This document shows, one piece after another, positions 50,943 through 59,607 of a stretch of 64,000 bases of DNA. Position numbers and translations under genes: made by a program. Origin of the DNA: Egicoccus sp. AB-alg2 (GTDB lineage Bacteria > Actinomycetota > Nitriliruptoria > Nitriliruptorales > Nitriliruptoraceae). The number at the start of each line of letters is the position of its first letter. Positions within the stretch are counted from its first letter, which is position 1. The notes under the pieces were generated by a model that worked only from the letters and a program-made list of their open reading frames with translations, was not told the origin of the DNA and made no database searches. The stretch is from NCBI RefSeq assembly GCF_041821065.1, contig NZ_JBGUAX010000011.1:1-64000 (forward strand), given 5' to 3'.

Positions 50943-51208
50943 CCCGCCGCCGCATCTGGCTCGTCACCGCCGTGGCCTTCGTGGTCGTCGTCCTGCTCGA
51001 TCTCGTCGTGCAGTACGCCCGTTTCCCCGGCTACGGGGCGCTCCTCGGCTTCGCGGGCTGCTACCTGCTGGTCTACGTCGCCAAGTGGCTCGGCCAGTCG
51101 GTCCTGCAGCGGCGCGAGACCTACTACGCCGACGACCTGACGCCCGACGTGCAGGACGACGTGCGCCCGGACGTCTCCCCCGAGGTGGGAGGTGAGGTCC
51201 GTGGCTGA
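50939..51208 (+). CDS. Small membrane protein in the second Mrp operon
   Basis: An 89-aa protein with two transmembrane helices (LVTAVAFVVVVLLDLVVQYA and LLGFAGCYLLVYVAKWLG) and a 25-residue acidic tail (rich in Asp, Val and Pro). It does not match any named Mrp subunit. The GTG start overlaps the preceding stop and its end overlaps the following D-like gene, so it is part of the same translational unit. It may be an accessory subunit. Confidence 0.8.
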   Translation: MTRRRIWLVTAVAFVVVVLLDLVVQYARFPGYGALLGFAGCYLLVYVAKWLGQSVLQRRETYYADDLTPDVQDDVRPDVSPEVGGEVRG

Positions 51209-52937
51209 GCTGCTGCTGCATCCGATCGTGCCGATGCTGCTCGGCGCGGCGCTCGTGCGCGTCGCGCCGCGGGCGGTCGGCAACGTCGTCATGCTGCTCG
51301 CGCCGGCGCTGGCGCTCGCGGCGGTGTGGGTCCTGGAGCCCGGCACGTCCGTGACCGTGCCGTGGCTGCAGTGGGAACTCGAGGTCCTGCGCGTCGACGG
51401 CCTGTCGCGGCCCTTCGGGATCATCTTCGCCGTCGCCGCGATCTGCGCCGGGCTGTACGGGCTGCGGACCCAGCAGGCATCCGAGCGCACCTCGGCGCTG
51501 GTCTACGCCGGCGCGGCCATGGGCGTGGTGTTCGCCGGCGACCTCATCACCTTCTTCCTGTTCTGGGAGATCAAGGCGGTCGCCAGCACGCTGGTGATCA
51601 TGGCCCGGCGCAACGCCCGTTCGGGGCGGTCGGGCATGCGCTACCTGTTCGTGCACGTGCTCGGCGGCAAGCTGCTGCTCGCCGGCATCCTGTGGCACTG
51701 GACGGCGACCGGCTCGCTCGCCTTCGACCGGTTCGAGCCGTCGGCCGGCGCCGTACTCATCCTGCTGGCCTGCCTGCTCTCCGCCGCCGTCCCGCCGATG
51801 CACGCCTGGTTGCCCGACGCCTACCCGGTGGCCACCGTCGCTGGCACCGTCTTCCTCTCCGCCTACACCACCAAGGCCAGCGTGTACGCCCTCGCCCGCG
51901 GGTTCGCCGGCTGGGAGGTGCTGGTGTGGCTCGGCGTGGTCATGGCCGTCTACGGCGTGATCTACGCCATCCTGGAGAACGACATCCGGCGGCTGCTGGC
52001 CTACCACATCGTCAGCCAGGTGGGCTTCATGGTCACGGGTGTCGGCATCGGCACCGAGGTGGCCATCAACGGCACCACGGCCCACGCGTTCGCGCACATC
52101 CTCTACAAGGCGCTGCTGCTGATGGGCGCCGGCGCGGTGCTGTACGCCACCGGACGCAGCAAGGCCAGCGCGCTGGGGGGCATCGCCAACCGGATGCGGC
52201 TGGTCCTCGGCCTGTACCTCGTCGGCGCGCTCAGCATCTCGTCGCTGCCGTTCCTCAGCGGCTTCGTGTCCAAGGAACTGGTGGTGGAGTCGGCCTACGT
52301 CGACGAACGCGCGCTGGTCGTCCTGATCCTGCAGATCGTGTCGGTGGGTACCTGGCTGTCCACCGGGCTCAAGCTGCCCTACGCGGCCTGGTTCGGCACC
52401 GACGGCGCCGGCCCGCGCACCAACGACGAGGGCCACCCGATCCACGTGGCGCCGGTGCCGCGCACGATGCTGGCCGCCATGGGGATCGTCGCGGCGCTCA
52501 ACCTCGCGATCGGCCTGGCGCCCGGGCTGCTGTACGACCTGCTGCCCCACCCGGTCGACTACCAGCCCTACTCGGTGGGCAAGGTGCTGGAGAAGATCCA
52601 GATCCTGCTGTTCACCGCGTTCGCGTTCGGGCTGCTACTGAAGAAGCTGCAGGCCAAGGCGATGATCACGGTGGACACGGACTGGGTGTACCGGCGCCTG
52701 CCGCTGGTGGTCGGGGAGCTCGGCCGCCGCGGCCGCACCGCCGAGGCGCCGGTCGCGGCACCGGCACCCGCACGGCCGGCGCTGCTCACCCGGTTCCAGG
52801 CCGCGCGGACCGACGTGCTGGCACGCTTCGGACGAGACCGCGAGGGGCCGCCGCCGGTCGCCGCGACCTGGACGCTGGGCTCCGTGCTGCTGGCCGCCGG
52901 CATCGTGCTGTTCCTCGTCAGCGTGGTGCCGTCATGA
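51201..52937 (+). CDS. MrpD/NuoL-like proton-conducting antiporter subunit (second operon, second)
   Basis: A 578-aa membrane protein. DLITFFLFWEIKAVASTLVI carries the TM5 Glu; VPPMHAWLPDAYPVATVAGT and YILENDIRRLLAYHIVSQVG-like segments mark TM7-8; HAFAHILYKALLLMGAGAVL is a further channel region. A long C-terminal extension (about residues 470-578) includes helices and an Arg-rich loop before a last helix. The GTG at 51201 is chosen: it begins the first helix and has GGGAGGTGAGG upstream; 51192 is an alternative. It overlaps both neighbours. Confidence 0.88.
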   Translation: MAELLLHPIVPMLLGAALVRVAPRAVGNVVMLLAPALALAAVWVLEPGTSVTVPWLQWELEVLRVDGLSRPFGIIFAVAAICAGLYGLRTQQASERTSALVYAGAAMGVVFAGDLITFFLFWEIKAVASTLVIMARRNARSGRSGMRYLFVHVLGGKLLLAGILWHWTATGSLAFDRFEPSAGAVLILLACLLSAAVPPMHAWLPDAYPVATVAGTVFLSAYTTKASVYALARGFAGWEVLVWLGVVMAVYGVIYAILENDIRRLLAYHIVSQVGFMVTGVGIGTEVAINGTTAHAFAHILYKALLLMGAGAVLYATGRSKASALGGIANRMRLVLGLYLVGALSISSLPFLSGFVSKELVVESAYVDERALVVLILQIVSVGTWLSTGLKLPYAAWFGTDGAGPRTNDEGHPIHVAPVPRTMLAAMGIVAALNLAIGLAPGLLYDLLPHPVDYQPYSVGKVLEKIQILLFTAFAFGLLLKKLQAKAMITVDTDWVYRRLPLVVGELGRRGRTAEAPVAAPAPARPALLTRFQAARTDVLARFGRDREGPPPVAATWTLGSVLLAAGIVLFLVSVVPS

Positions 52938-53503
52938 GCCGGCTACGCGGCCCCGTCCTGTTCGCCCTGTTGCTGGGGTTCTGGCTGCTGCTGTCGTGGC
53001 GGCTCGACCCGCTCTTCCTGGTGATGGGTGTCGGCTCTGCCGCGCTGGTGACCTGGTTGAGCCGCCCACTTCTGGACGCGGTGCTCGGCGACCGGGGCCG
53101 GGCGGCCCGCCACGTGCGTCCGTGGTATCTGCTGCTCTACGTGGTCTGGCTCATCGGCCGCCTGCTGCCCGCCGGCCTGCACATCCTGCGCGTCGTGCTC
53201 GACCCGCGGGTGCCGCCGCGACCCGGGGTCGCACGGTTCCGCACCAACCTCGCCAGCCCTGCCGCCCGCACCATGCTGGCCACCTCGATCACGATGGTGC
53301 CCGGCACCATGACCCTCGACGTCGACGGCGACGAGTTCACCATCCACGCCTTCACCCCCACCGCGGTCGCCGACCTCGCCAACGCCGCGACGCAGCGCCG
53401 CATCGCGCGCGTCTTCGGCGACCCACCAGACGACCCGCCACGGATCGTCTGGGACGAGCGCCGGCCGTCGCCGGTCGATCCCGACGACCTGGGGAGGCGA
53501 TGA
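52934..53503 (+). CDS. mrpE: MrpE-like subunit (second operon)
   Basis: A 189-aa protein with three N-terminal helices (LFALLLGFWLLLSWRLDPLF; LFLVMGVGSAALVTWLSRPL; WYLLLYVVWLIGRLLPAGLH) and the MnhE segment ARTMLATSITMVPGTMTLDV. It is longer than its first-operon counterpart (122 aa) because of an extra N-terminal helix pair and a C-terminal tail. Start and stop overlap neighbours (ATGA). Confidence 0.9.
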   Translation: MSRLRGPVLFALLLGFWLLLSWRLDPLFLVMGVGSAALVTWLSRPLLDAVLGDRGRAARHVRPWYLLLYVVWLIGRLLPAGLHILRVVLDPRVPPRPGVARFRTNLASPAARTMLATSITMVPGTMTLDVDGDEFTIHAFTPTAVADLANAATQRRIARVFGDPPDDPPRIVWDERRPSPVDPDDLGRR

Positions 53504-53874
53504 TGGGCGACTGGGACCCGTTCCTCGTCGGCGTGCTGCTGGTGGTCGCCGTCCTGATCGCGCTGGGCCTCACACGCGTCTGGTCCGGACCGACGGTGTT
53601 CGACCGCCTGGTGGCGGTCGCGCTCGTGGCGGTCAACGGCGTCGTCGTGATGGTGGTGCTCGGGTTCGTGCTCGGCCGGCCCGGGTTCTTCCTCGACATC
53701 GCCCTGGGGTTCATGCTGCTGGCCTTCCTGCTGCCCATCGCCCTCGGCCGCTACTTCCAGGGCCGCGAGACGCCGCCGGACGATCCGCGCCGCGTCGACG
53801 GCGGCCCGATCGACGGCGCCCCCATCGACCGCGGCGCGACCGAAAGCGACCCGCGGGACGGGGGTGGACGATGA
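53500..53874 (+). CDS. mrpF: MrpF-like subunit (second operon)
   Basis: A 124-aa protein. Three helices (LVGVLLVVAVLIALGLTRVW; LVAVALVAVNGVVVMVVLGF; FFLDIALGFMLLAFLLPIAL) with WSGPTVFDRLVA as the family GPT-DR element. The last 35 residues form a hydrophilic tail with repeated GGPIDGAPID motifs. Two adjacent ATGs (53500, 53503); GGGGAGG is 5 nt before the second. Confidence 0.9.
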   Translation: MMGDWDPFLVGVLLVVAVLIALGLTRVWSGPTVFDRLVAVALVAVNGVVVMVVLGFVLGRPGFFLDIALGFMLLAFLLPIALGRYFQGRETPPDDPRRVDGGPIDGAPIDRGATESDPRDGGGR

Positions 53875-54248
53875 GCTGGATGCTGTTCGTCTCCACGCCG
53901 CTGATCGTGTTCGGCCTGGTGCTGCTCGTGGCCTCCACGGTGGGGCTGCTCAAGCTCCCCGACCTGTACACACGTGCCCACGCCGTGGCGAAGTCGGAGA
54001 CACTCGGACTGCTGCTGCTGTTCGTCGGCCTGCTGTTCCGTCCGGAGCTGGAGATCGACGCGAGCTTCCGGCTCGCGTTCGTGCTCATCGCCTCGCTGAT
54101 CCTGAACCCCACCGCCGTGCACGCGCTGGTCCGGGCGGCTCACCGTTCGGGCGCCCTGCCGGTGCAGACGGTCGACCAGGCCTCGGCCGAGGCCGAGATC
54201 CAGCAGGCGCTGGCGGACACCGCCGTCGAAGAGGAGGAACGCGCGTGA
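53871..54248 (+). CDS. mrpG: MrpG-like subunit (second operon)
   Basis: A 125-aa protein with three helices. GLLKLPDLYTRAHAVAKSET is the MrpG motif with the conserved LPDLYTRAHA. NPTAVHALVRAAHRSGALPV matches the C-terminal signature. It overlaps both neighbours (ATGA, GTGA). Confidence 0.92.
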   Translation: MSWMLFVSTPLIVFGLVLLVASTVGLLKLPDLYTRAHAVAKSETLGLLLLFVGLLFRPELEIDASFRLAFVLIASLILNPTAVHALVRAAHRSGALPVQTVDQASAEAEIQQALADTAVEEEERA

Positions 54249-54856
54249 TCGTCCCCCTCGACATCCTCTTGTTCGTCATCCTGATCGCCACCGCGATCCT
54301 GGCCCTGCACGTCGAGGACCTGCTCGCGGCCGTGGCACTGCTGTCGGCCTACAGCCTCTTCGCCGCGCTGCTGTTCGCGGGCCTGTCCGCCCTGGACGTC
54401 GCCCTGGTCGAGGCGGCGCTGGGAGCGGGCCTGACGGGCGTGCTGTTCATCGCCGCGATCCTCGCCACGACGCGGCGGTCGCAACCACGCACGGACCGCC
54501 GACGGTTGTGGGTCGTGCTCCCGCTGATCGCCGGTTTCATCGGCCTCATGCTCTACGCCAGCACGGGGCTTCCCGACCGTGGCGACCCCGAGGCGCCCGC
54601 CCACCAGGGCGTCGCCACGGCCTACATCGAGGGGTCGCTCGAACAGACGCAGACGCCCAACGTCGTCACCGCGATCCTCGCCGACTACCGCTCGCAGGAC
54701 ACCCTCGGCGAGACGCTGGTGATCGTCACCGCCGCCCTGGCCGCCGCGCTGGTGCTCGTCCGTCATCGCGGCGACGACGAGGAGCCGGCCAGCGGGGACA
54801 CGCCACGACCGTCGCCGACGGCCGACGACCGACACGGCGAAGGTGACGGGCGATGA
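54245..54856 (+). CDS. DUF4040 / MrpB-N-like subunit (second operon)
   Basis: A 203-aa protein corresponding to the DUF4040 part that is fused inside MrpA in the first operon. Helices include ILLFVILIATAILALHVEDL (HVEDL motif), LSAYSLFAALLFAGLSALDV and VEAALGAGLTGVLFIAAIL. The later NVVTAILADYRSQDTLGETL segment is the MbhE/MrpA-B linker signature (VNxILxDfRaxDTLGE). It overlaps both neighbours. Confidence 0.88.
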   Translation: MIVPLDILLFVILIATAILALHVEDLLAAVALLSAYSLFAALLFAGLSALDVALVEAALGAGLTGVLFIAAILATTRRSQPRTDRRRLWVVLPLIAGFIGLMLYASTGLPDRGDPEAPAHQGVATAYIEGSLEQTQTPNVVTAILADYRSQDTLGETLVIVTAALAAALVLVRHRGDDEEPASGDTPRPSPTADDRHGEGDGR

Positions 54857-55290
54857 TCGGCGCCTACCCGTCCGAGGTCGTCCGCGTCATCTGCGCGGTC
54901 GCGAGTCCGTTCATCGCCCTGTTCGGGCTGTACGTGATCGCCCATGGCCACTACGGCCCCGGCGGCGGCTTCGCCGGCGGGGTGTTCGTGGCGGTCGGTG
55001 CGATCCTGCCCCGGTTGACGCTCGACGAGTCCCTGGCGTACCGGCTCATCCCCCGCTCGGCCGGGCCGCTGGCCGCCGGGGTCGGCATGCTGCTGTTCCT
55101 CGTCGTCGCCACACTGCCGCTGCTGGTCGGTGGGGCGTTCCTCGACTACGGCGCCATCCAGGTTGCCGGCATGGAGGCCGCGCGCGTGCGCTACCTCGGC
55201 ATCCTGGTCGTGGAGATCGCCGTCGGCCTGGCGGTGTTCGGCGCCATGGTCCTGATCTTCGACGCCATCACGGGGCGGAGCAGCCGATGA
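54853..55290 (+). CDS. mrpB: MnhB-like subunit (second operon)
   Basis: A 145-aa protein with four helices and the MnhB signature FIALFGLYVIAHGHYGPGGG followed by FAGGVFVAVG. It is separate here, whereas the first operon carries it as the C-terminal part of the A subunit. It overlaps both neighbours (ATGA). Confidence 0.92.
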   Translation: MIGAYPSEVVRVICAVASPFIALFGLYVIAHGHYGPGGGFAGGVFVAVGAILPRLTLDESLAYRLIPRSAGPLAAGVGMLLFLVVATLPLLVGGAFLDYGAIQVAGMEAARVRYLGILVVEIAVGLAVFGAMVLIFDAITGRSSR

Positions 55291-55775
55291 TCGACCTGTT
55301 CCTCGCCCGCTACATCTACGTCCTGGTGCTGGTGCTGCTCGCCATCGGCCTGTACGGGATGCTGGCCAAGGGCGACCTCGTCAAGAAGGTCGTCGGCATG
55401 ACGATCTTCACCACCGCGATCTACCTGTTCTTCATCGAGGGCAGCGTCCAGGACGGCGCCACCGCGCCGATCATCGACCCCGCGCTGGGTTCGGACCCGC
55501 AGGCGTACGTCGACCCGCTCCCCCACCTGCTGATCCTGACCGCCATCGTCGTCGGGGTCGGCGTCGTCGGCGTGGCACTGTCGCTGCTCGTGCGGCTGTA
55601 CCGGGCGCACGGCACCCTCGACGAGGCCGTCATCGCCGACCGCCTCTCCGGCCGGGCCGAGCCGATCGGCACCCCCACCGAGGCCGACCCGGTCGACGCC
55701 ACAGGCCGGGGACGCCGGCGCGCGGGCCCCGCGGACGGCCAGCGGCCCGGCCGCGACGACCAGGCGGGTCGCTGA
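55287..55775 (+). CDS. mrpC: MrpC-like subunit (second operon)
   Basis: A 162-aa NuoK-like protein. Helices YIYVLVLVLLAIGLYGMLAK, VVGMTIFTTAIYLFFIEGSV and HLLILTAIVVGVGVVGVALS, with the DPLPHLLILTAIVV pattern of the family. It lacks the repeat tail of the first MrpC but has its own hydrophilic C-terminus. The final D-like gene starts 1 nt after its stop. Confidence 0.9.
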   Translation: MIDLFLARYIYVLVLVLLAIGLYGMLAKGDLVKKVVGMTIFTTAIYLFFIEGSVQDGATAPIIDPALGSDPQAYVDPLPHLLILTAIVVGVGVVGVALSLLVRLYRAHGTLDEAVIADRLSGRAEPIGTPTEADPVDATGRGRRRAGPADGQRPGRDDQAGR

Positions 55776-55776
55776 C

Positions 55777-57252
55777 GTGGAAAACCTGCCGATCCTCGTC
55801 CTGCTGCCCCTGCTGTTCGGGGCCATCCTGAGCATGATCGCCGGGCTGTGGCGGCCGCTGGCGGCCCAGGTCATCGCGGTGGTGTCGACCGCGGCGTCGC
55901 TGGTCCTGGCCGTCGTCGGACTGCTGCGCGTGGTACCAGACGGCCGGCTCACCCACGACCTCGGCGGCTGGGCGCCGAGCATCGGCATCGAGTACGTCCT
56001 CGACCCGCTGTCCGCGTACATGACCGTGATCATCGCGCTCATCGGACTGCTGGTCTGCGTCTACCCGGTGGGGGCCGCGTTCGACCTGAAACCGCGCGGC
56101 GGCGCCCCGCTGTACCCGCTGGCGCTGCTGCTGCTGACCGGACTGACCGGCGTCGTGCTCAGCGGCGACCTCTTCCACCTGTTCGTCATGCTCGAGATCT
56201 ACGCGATCGCGACCTACGGACTGGTGTCGCTGGGCGGCGACCGCGGCGTACTCGCGTCGCTGCGCTACCTGCTGCTGGGCACGCTGGGCAGCGGCCTGTA
56301 CCTGCTGGGGGTCGGGTTCCTGTACTTCTCGACCGGCACGCTCAACATGGCGGACATGGCGCAGGCCCTGCCGCCGCTGGCCGACTCCCCCACCACCCTC
56401 GGGGCCATGGCACTGATCGTCATCGGCCTGGCGCTAAAGATGGCGCTGTTCCCGCTGCACGTGTGGCTGCCGGACGCGCACAGCTACTCCCCGCCCGGCG
56501 TCGCGGCCCTGCTGGCCGCCGTCCAGGTCAAGGCCGGCGCCTACGGGCTCGTGCGCATCCTCTTCGACGTGTTCGGCCCCGCCTACGGGGACGGCGCGGG
56601 CCTGCCGGTCAGCACGGCACTGACCTGGTTCGGCCTGGCCGGCATCCTCGTCGGCTCGGTCCTCGCCATCCAGCAGACCGACCTGAAGCGGCTGCTGGCT
56701 TACTCCACGGTCGCGCAGCTCGGCTACATCGGGGTCGGGATCGGCCTCGCGAACCCGCTCGCGCTGGTCGGCGCGCTACTGCACGTGCTGAACCACGCCG
56801 TGATGAAGAGCGGCCTGTTCCTCGTGGCCGGCGGCATCATCCAGCAGACCGGCCTGAAGACGATCGCGAAGTTCGCCGGCCTCGGCAAGCGCATGCCGCT
56901 GACCATGGCCGGGTTCGCACTGGCCGGGCTGTCGATGGTCGGGATCCCGCCCACCGCCGGGTTCTTCTCCAAGTTCTACCTCGTCTGGGGCGGCATCGAG
57001 GCCGGCAACTGGGCCGTCTTCGTGGTGGTCGTGTCCTCCAGCCTGCTGACGGCCGTCTACTTCCTGCGTCTGTTCGAGCAGATCTTCGTCCGCGAGCCGG
57101 AACTCGAGGTGGTCGCCGCCGCCCGGGAACCCGGTCCCCGCGTGGTCGGCACCGTCGCCGTGTTGGGTGCCGCCGTCGTGCTCATCGGGGTGTTCAACGC
57201 CGTCATCGTCGAGAACGTCCTCATGCCCGTCGCCGACCGCATGCTCGGGTGA
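55777..57252 (+). CDS. mrpD: MrpD subunit (second operon, third D-type)
   Basis: A 491-aa membrane protein close to canonical MrpD. GDLFHLFVMLEIYAIATYGL holds the TM5 Glu; KMALFPLHVWLPDAHSYSPP is the channel helix break with its Lys; LLAYSTVAQLGYIGVGIGLA and VLNHAVMKSGLFLVAGGIIQ are later channel segments. GTG start at 55777. It ends the second operon; a 14-bp hairpin follows. Confidence 0.93.
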   Translation: MENLPILVLLPLLFGAILSMIAGLWRPLAAQVIAVVSTAASLVLAVVGLLRVVPDGRLTHDLGGWAPSIGIEYVLDPLSAYMTVIIALIGLLVCVYPVGAAFDLKPRGGAPLYPLALLLLTGLTGVVLSGDLFHLFVMLEIYAIATYGLVSLGGDRGVLASLRYLLLGTLGSGLYLLGVGFLYFSTGTLNMADMAQALPPLADSPTTLGAMALIVIGLALKMALFPLHVWLPDAHSYSPPGVAALLAAVQVKAGAYGLVRILFDVFGPAYGDGAGLPVSTALTWFGLAGILVGSVLAIQQTDLKRLLAYSTVAQLGYIGVGIGLANPLALVGALLHVLNHAVMKSGLFLVAGGIIQQTGLKTIAKFAGLGKRMPLTMAGFALAGLSMVGIPPTAGFFSKFYLVWGGIEAGNWAVFVVVVSSSLLTAVYFLRLFEQIFVREPELEVVAAAREPGPRVVGTVAVLGAAVVLIGVFNAVIVENVLMPVADRMLG

Positions 57253-57315
57253 CCTTCCCGGGGTGCCGCCACCGGCGCGTCCTGGGCGGCACCCGTGACG
57301 TCCGCCACGAACGGC

Positions 57316-57347
57316 GTCGCCCCCGCCGACGGGTCGGCGGGGGCGAC
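57316..57347. terminator. 14-bp perfect hairpin between the Mrp operon and the LVIVD gene
   Basis: GTCGCCCCCGCCGA / TCGGCGGGGGCGAC with a CGGG loop lies 64 nt after the last Mrp gene and 21 nt from the convergent gene's stop. It is probably a bidirectional terminator. Confidence 0.8.
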
Positions 57348-57367
57348 GGTCCTCGGGTGCGACGGCG

Positions 57368-59500
57368 TCAGCTCTCCGTGGGCGCCGGAAGCGCGCACGA
57401 CCAGCCGTAGACCTCGTCGGGCTGCAGCGACGCGGTCACCTGCTGGGCGGAGGTCAGCTGGGCCCCCGACAGCCGTGGTGCCAGCACTTCGGCGCGCGTC
57501 TGCATCGCCGCCTCGGCGTCCTCGTCCAGCGTCAGCACGTGGATGCCCAGCACCGAGTCACCCGCGTAGATGACGTCGTCGTGCCACATCGGCATGAACG
57601 CGTTGCCGCCCTCGGGACGGAAGTACGCCACCTGGATCGGGTCGGTCGGGTCGCTGACGTCGAGGAACCGGAAGCCCTGGGTGTACCAGGCACCGGCCGC
57701 GATCCCGTCGCGCAACTGGAAGTAGTGCGCGGAGCAGGTGATCGGCGCGACGTCCAACGCCGAGCCCTCCTTGTCCGCGACGCTCCACACGCCGACCTGC
57801 TCGAGCGCGAAGCCCGGCTCGGTCTCCGGGTCCGCGTCCTCGTCGTACCAGCCCTGACCGTCCTTCGCGCCCTCGATCGAGGCGATGTAGAACTTGCCCG
57901 CCTCGGAACACGGCGCGGAGAAGTTCTCGTCGGTGACGTAGAGCAGGTCGCCGGTCGCCCAGTCGCCGCCGGCACCGTCGGCCAGGCCGGGACGCCGCGG
58001 ACGCTCGGAATCGGTCAGCAGCCGGTCTCCGGCCCCGTCGATCGGACGCTCGGAGTTGTGGATCGCACCGAACATGCGCGACGGGTCGTCGGGGTCGTTG
58101 TACTCGCCGACCTCACCGCCGGCGAAGGGCACCGGGTCCCAGGCGGTCGCCTCGCGCGGCAGGCCGTCGTTGGTCGGGTCCGGGTGGATCCCGTCGGTCC
58201 AGTAGCCGCGCACACCCCCGCGACCGGACACCCACGCGACGCCGGCCTGGTCGACCTGGACGTCGTGTGCGTAGTCGGTGGCGCCGCGGTAGCGGCCCGT
58301 GTCCACGGGCTCCTCGAACGTGGTGATGTTCGTCAGGTCGCGCACGTCGGTGACGAAGATCGGCCGGCCGATCCACTCGTCCGGCTGGTAGGCCGCCGTG
58401 GCCGGACCACCGCTCCACAGGTAGTCGCAGTCGTTCACGCAGGTCGCCGTGTGCCCGGCGGGCACCTCGTGGAAGAGCACGACCTCGGGGGCGGTCACGT
58501 CGGACAGGTCGATCACGTAGAAACCGGCCACCCCGGTGGGTTGCGGGTTCTGGAACGCCCGTGGGTCACGCGACAGGAACGCGACCTGACGGTCCTTGTC
58601 GATGTTGAGCGACTCCGCCGACCAGAACGTCCCTTCCGCGTCGTCCGCGTCGAGGTCGTAGTCGTCGTCGTCGAGGCGCAACTCGTCCAGTTCGACGGCA
58701 CCGACCTCCTGCGGGTCCAGCGGGTCCGTCAGGTCGTAGACGCGCAGCCCCATGGCGGTACCGAACGCCACCATGTACTCGGTCCCGCCCTGCTCCATCA
58801 CGTTGATCGACGACACGCCCCGGACGTCGATGGTGGTGTGATGGGTCACGCCCTGCGAGGTCGCCTGGTCGAGCCCTTCGACGTGGCGGACCGTCCGCCA
58901 CACGAACGACGCGGCCTGGTCACGGCGCAGGTCGCGACGCGGCCGGAAGGTGCCGTCGTCGAAGCCCAGCGCGATGCCGAGGTCGGCCAGCGCGTTGATC
59001 TCGTCGGCGTGCACGCTGCCGGCGAGGTCGGTGAACCGGTCCTCGCCGTCGACCGCGTCCGGGCTGAACCACCGGTGCAGCACGGCGGCGACCTGGTCGC
59101 GGGTGATGTGCGCGTGGGGACGGAACGTGCCGTCCCGGTAGCCCTGCACGAGGCCGGCCTCGTAGGCGGCGGCGATGTTGTCGGTGTGGTCGAACTCCGG
59201 GACGTCGTCGAACGGTCGGGCGTCCGACGGGGGCAGCCCCGCGGCGCGGACGACGACGCTGGCGAGCTGGGCCCGTGTCAGCGTGCCACCGACGTCGAAG
59301 CGCCCGTCCGTACGGCCCTGCATGATCCCGCGCTCGGCGAGCTCGTAGATGGCCTCACCGTGTGGTCGTGTATCGGGGTCCACGTCGCTGAACGGCGGCT
59401 GTGCCGCGGCAGTGGCGACCGTGGACGCGACGAGCGTCCCGGCCGCCAGCACGGCGATCCCACCGTTCCGGCGCGTGAACCGTCGTTTCGTGACGGTCAC
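57368..59500 (-). CDS. Secreted SLH-repeat protein with LVIVD-like beta-propeller
   Basis: A 710-aa exported protein. A signal peptide covers about residues 1-33 (GGIAVLAAGTLVASTVATAA). Three SLH repeats span about 36-210 (FSDVDPDTRPHGEAIYELAE; FDDVPEFDHTDNIAAAYEAG; FTDLAGSVHADEINALADLG). The rest (about 225-700) has repeats such as MGLRVYDLTDPLDPQEVGAV, GFYVIDLSDVTAPEVVLFHE and GFRFLDVSDPTDPIQVAYFR, typical of LVIVD-type propellers found on prokaryotic surfaces. The ligand is unknown. Asp/Glu-rich stretches (LRLDDDDYDLDADDAEG) fit a salt-adapted surface protein. The GTG at 59500 has GAGGGAG. Confidence 0.9.
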   Translation of the reverse strand: MTVTKRRFTRRNGGIAVLAAGTLVASTVATAAAQPPFSDVDPDTRPHGEAIYELAERGIMQGRTDGRFDVGGTLTRAQLASVVVRAAGLPPSDARPFDDVPEFDHTDNIAAAYEAGLVQGYRDGTFRPHAHITRDQVAAVLHRWFSPDAVDGEDRFTDLAGSVHADEINALADLGIALGFDDGTFRPRRDLRRDQAASFVWRTVRHVEGLDQATSQGVTHHTTIDVRGVSSINVMEQGGTEYMVAFGTAMGLRVYDLTDPLDPQEVGAVELDELRLDDDDYDLDADDAEGTFWSAESLNIDKDRQVAFLSRDPRAFQNPQPTGVAGFYVIDLSDVTAPEVVLFHEVPAGHTATCVNDCDYLWSGGPATAAYQPDEWIGRPIFVTDVRDLTNITTFEEPVDTGRYRGATDYAHDVQVDQAGVAWVSGRGGVRGYWTDGIHPDPTNDGLPREATAWDPVPFAGGEVGEYNDPDDPSRMFGAIHNSERPIDGAGDRLLTDSERPRRPGLADGAGGDWATGDLLYVTDENFSAPCSEAGKFYIASIEGAKDGQGWYDEDADPETEPGFALEQVGVWSVADKEGSALDVAPITCSAHYFQLRDGIAAGAWYTQGFRFLDVSDPTDPIQVAYFRPEGGNAFMPMWHDDVIYAGDSVLGIHVLTLDEDAEAAMQTRAEVLAPRLSGAQLTSAQQVTASLQPDEVYGWSCALPAPTES

Positions 59501-59545
59501 GTCGTACTCCCTCTCTCCATGGCCGCATGGCCGCGGCCCATGGCG

Positions 59546-59551
59546 ACCCTA
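59546..59551 (-). promoter_or_regulatory. Candidate -10 hexamer (TAGGGT) for the SLH-LVIVD gene
   Basis: TAGGGT on the minus strand lies 45 nt before the GTG at 59500. No clear -35. Confidence 0.3.
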
Positions 59552-59607
59552 GGTGGCGGCCGGGCGGCCGTGGGGCCGCATGCGCTGACGGCACGACGCC
59601 CGCAGCG

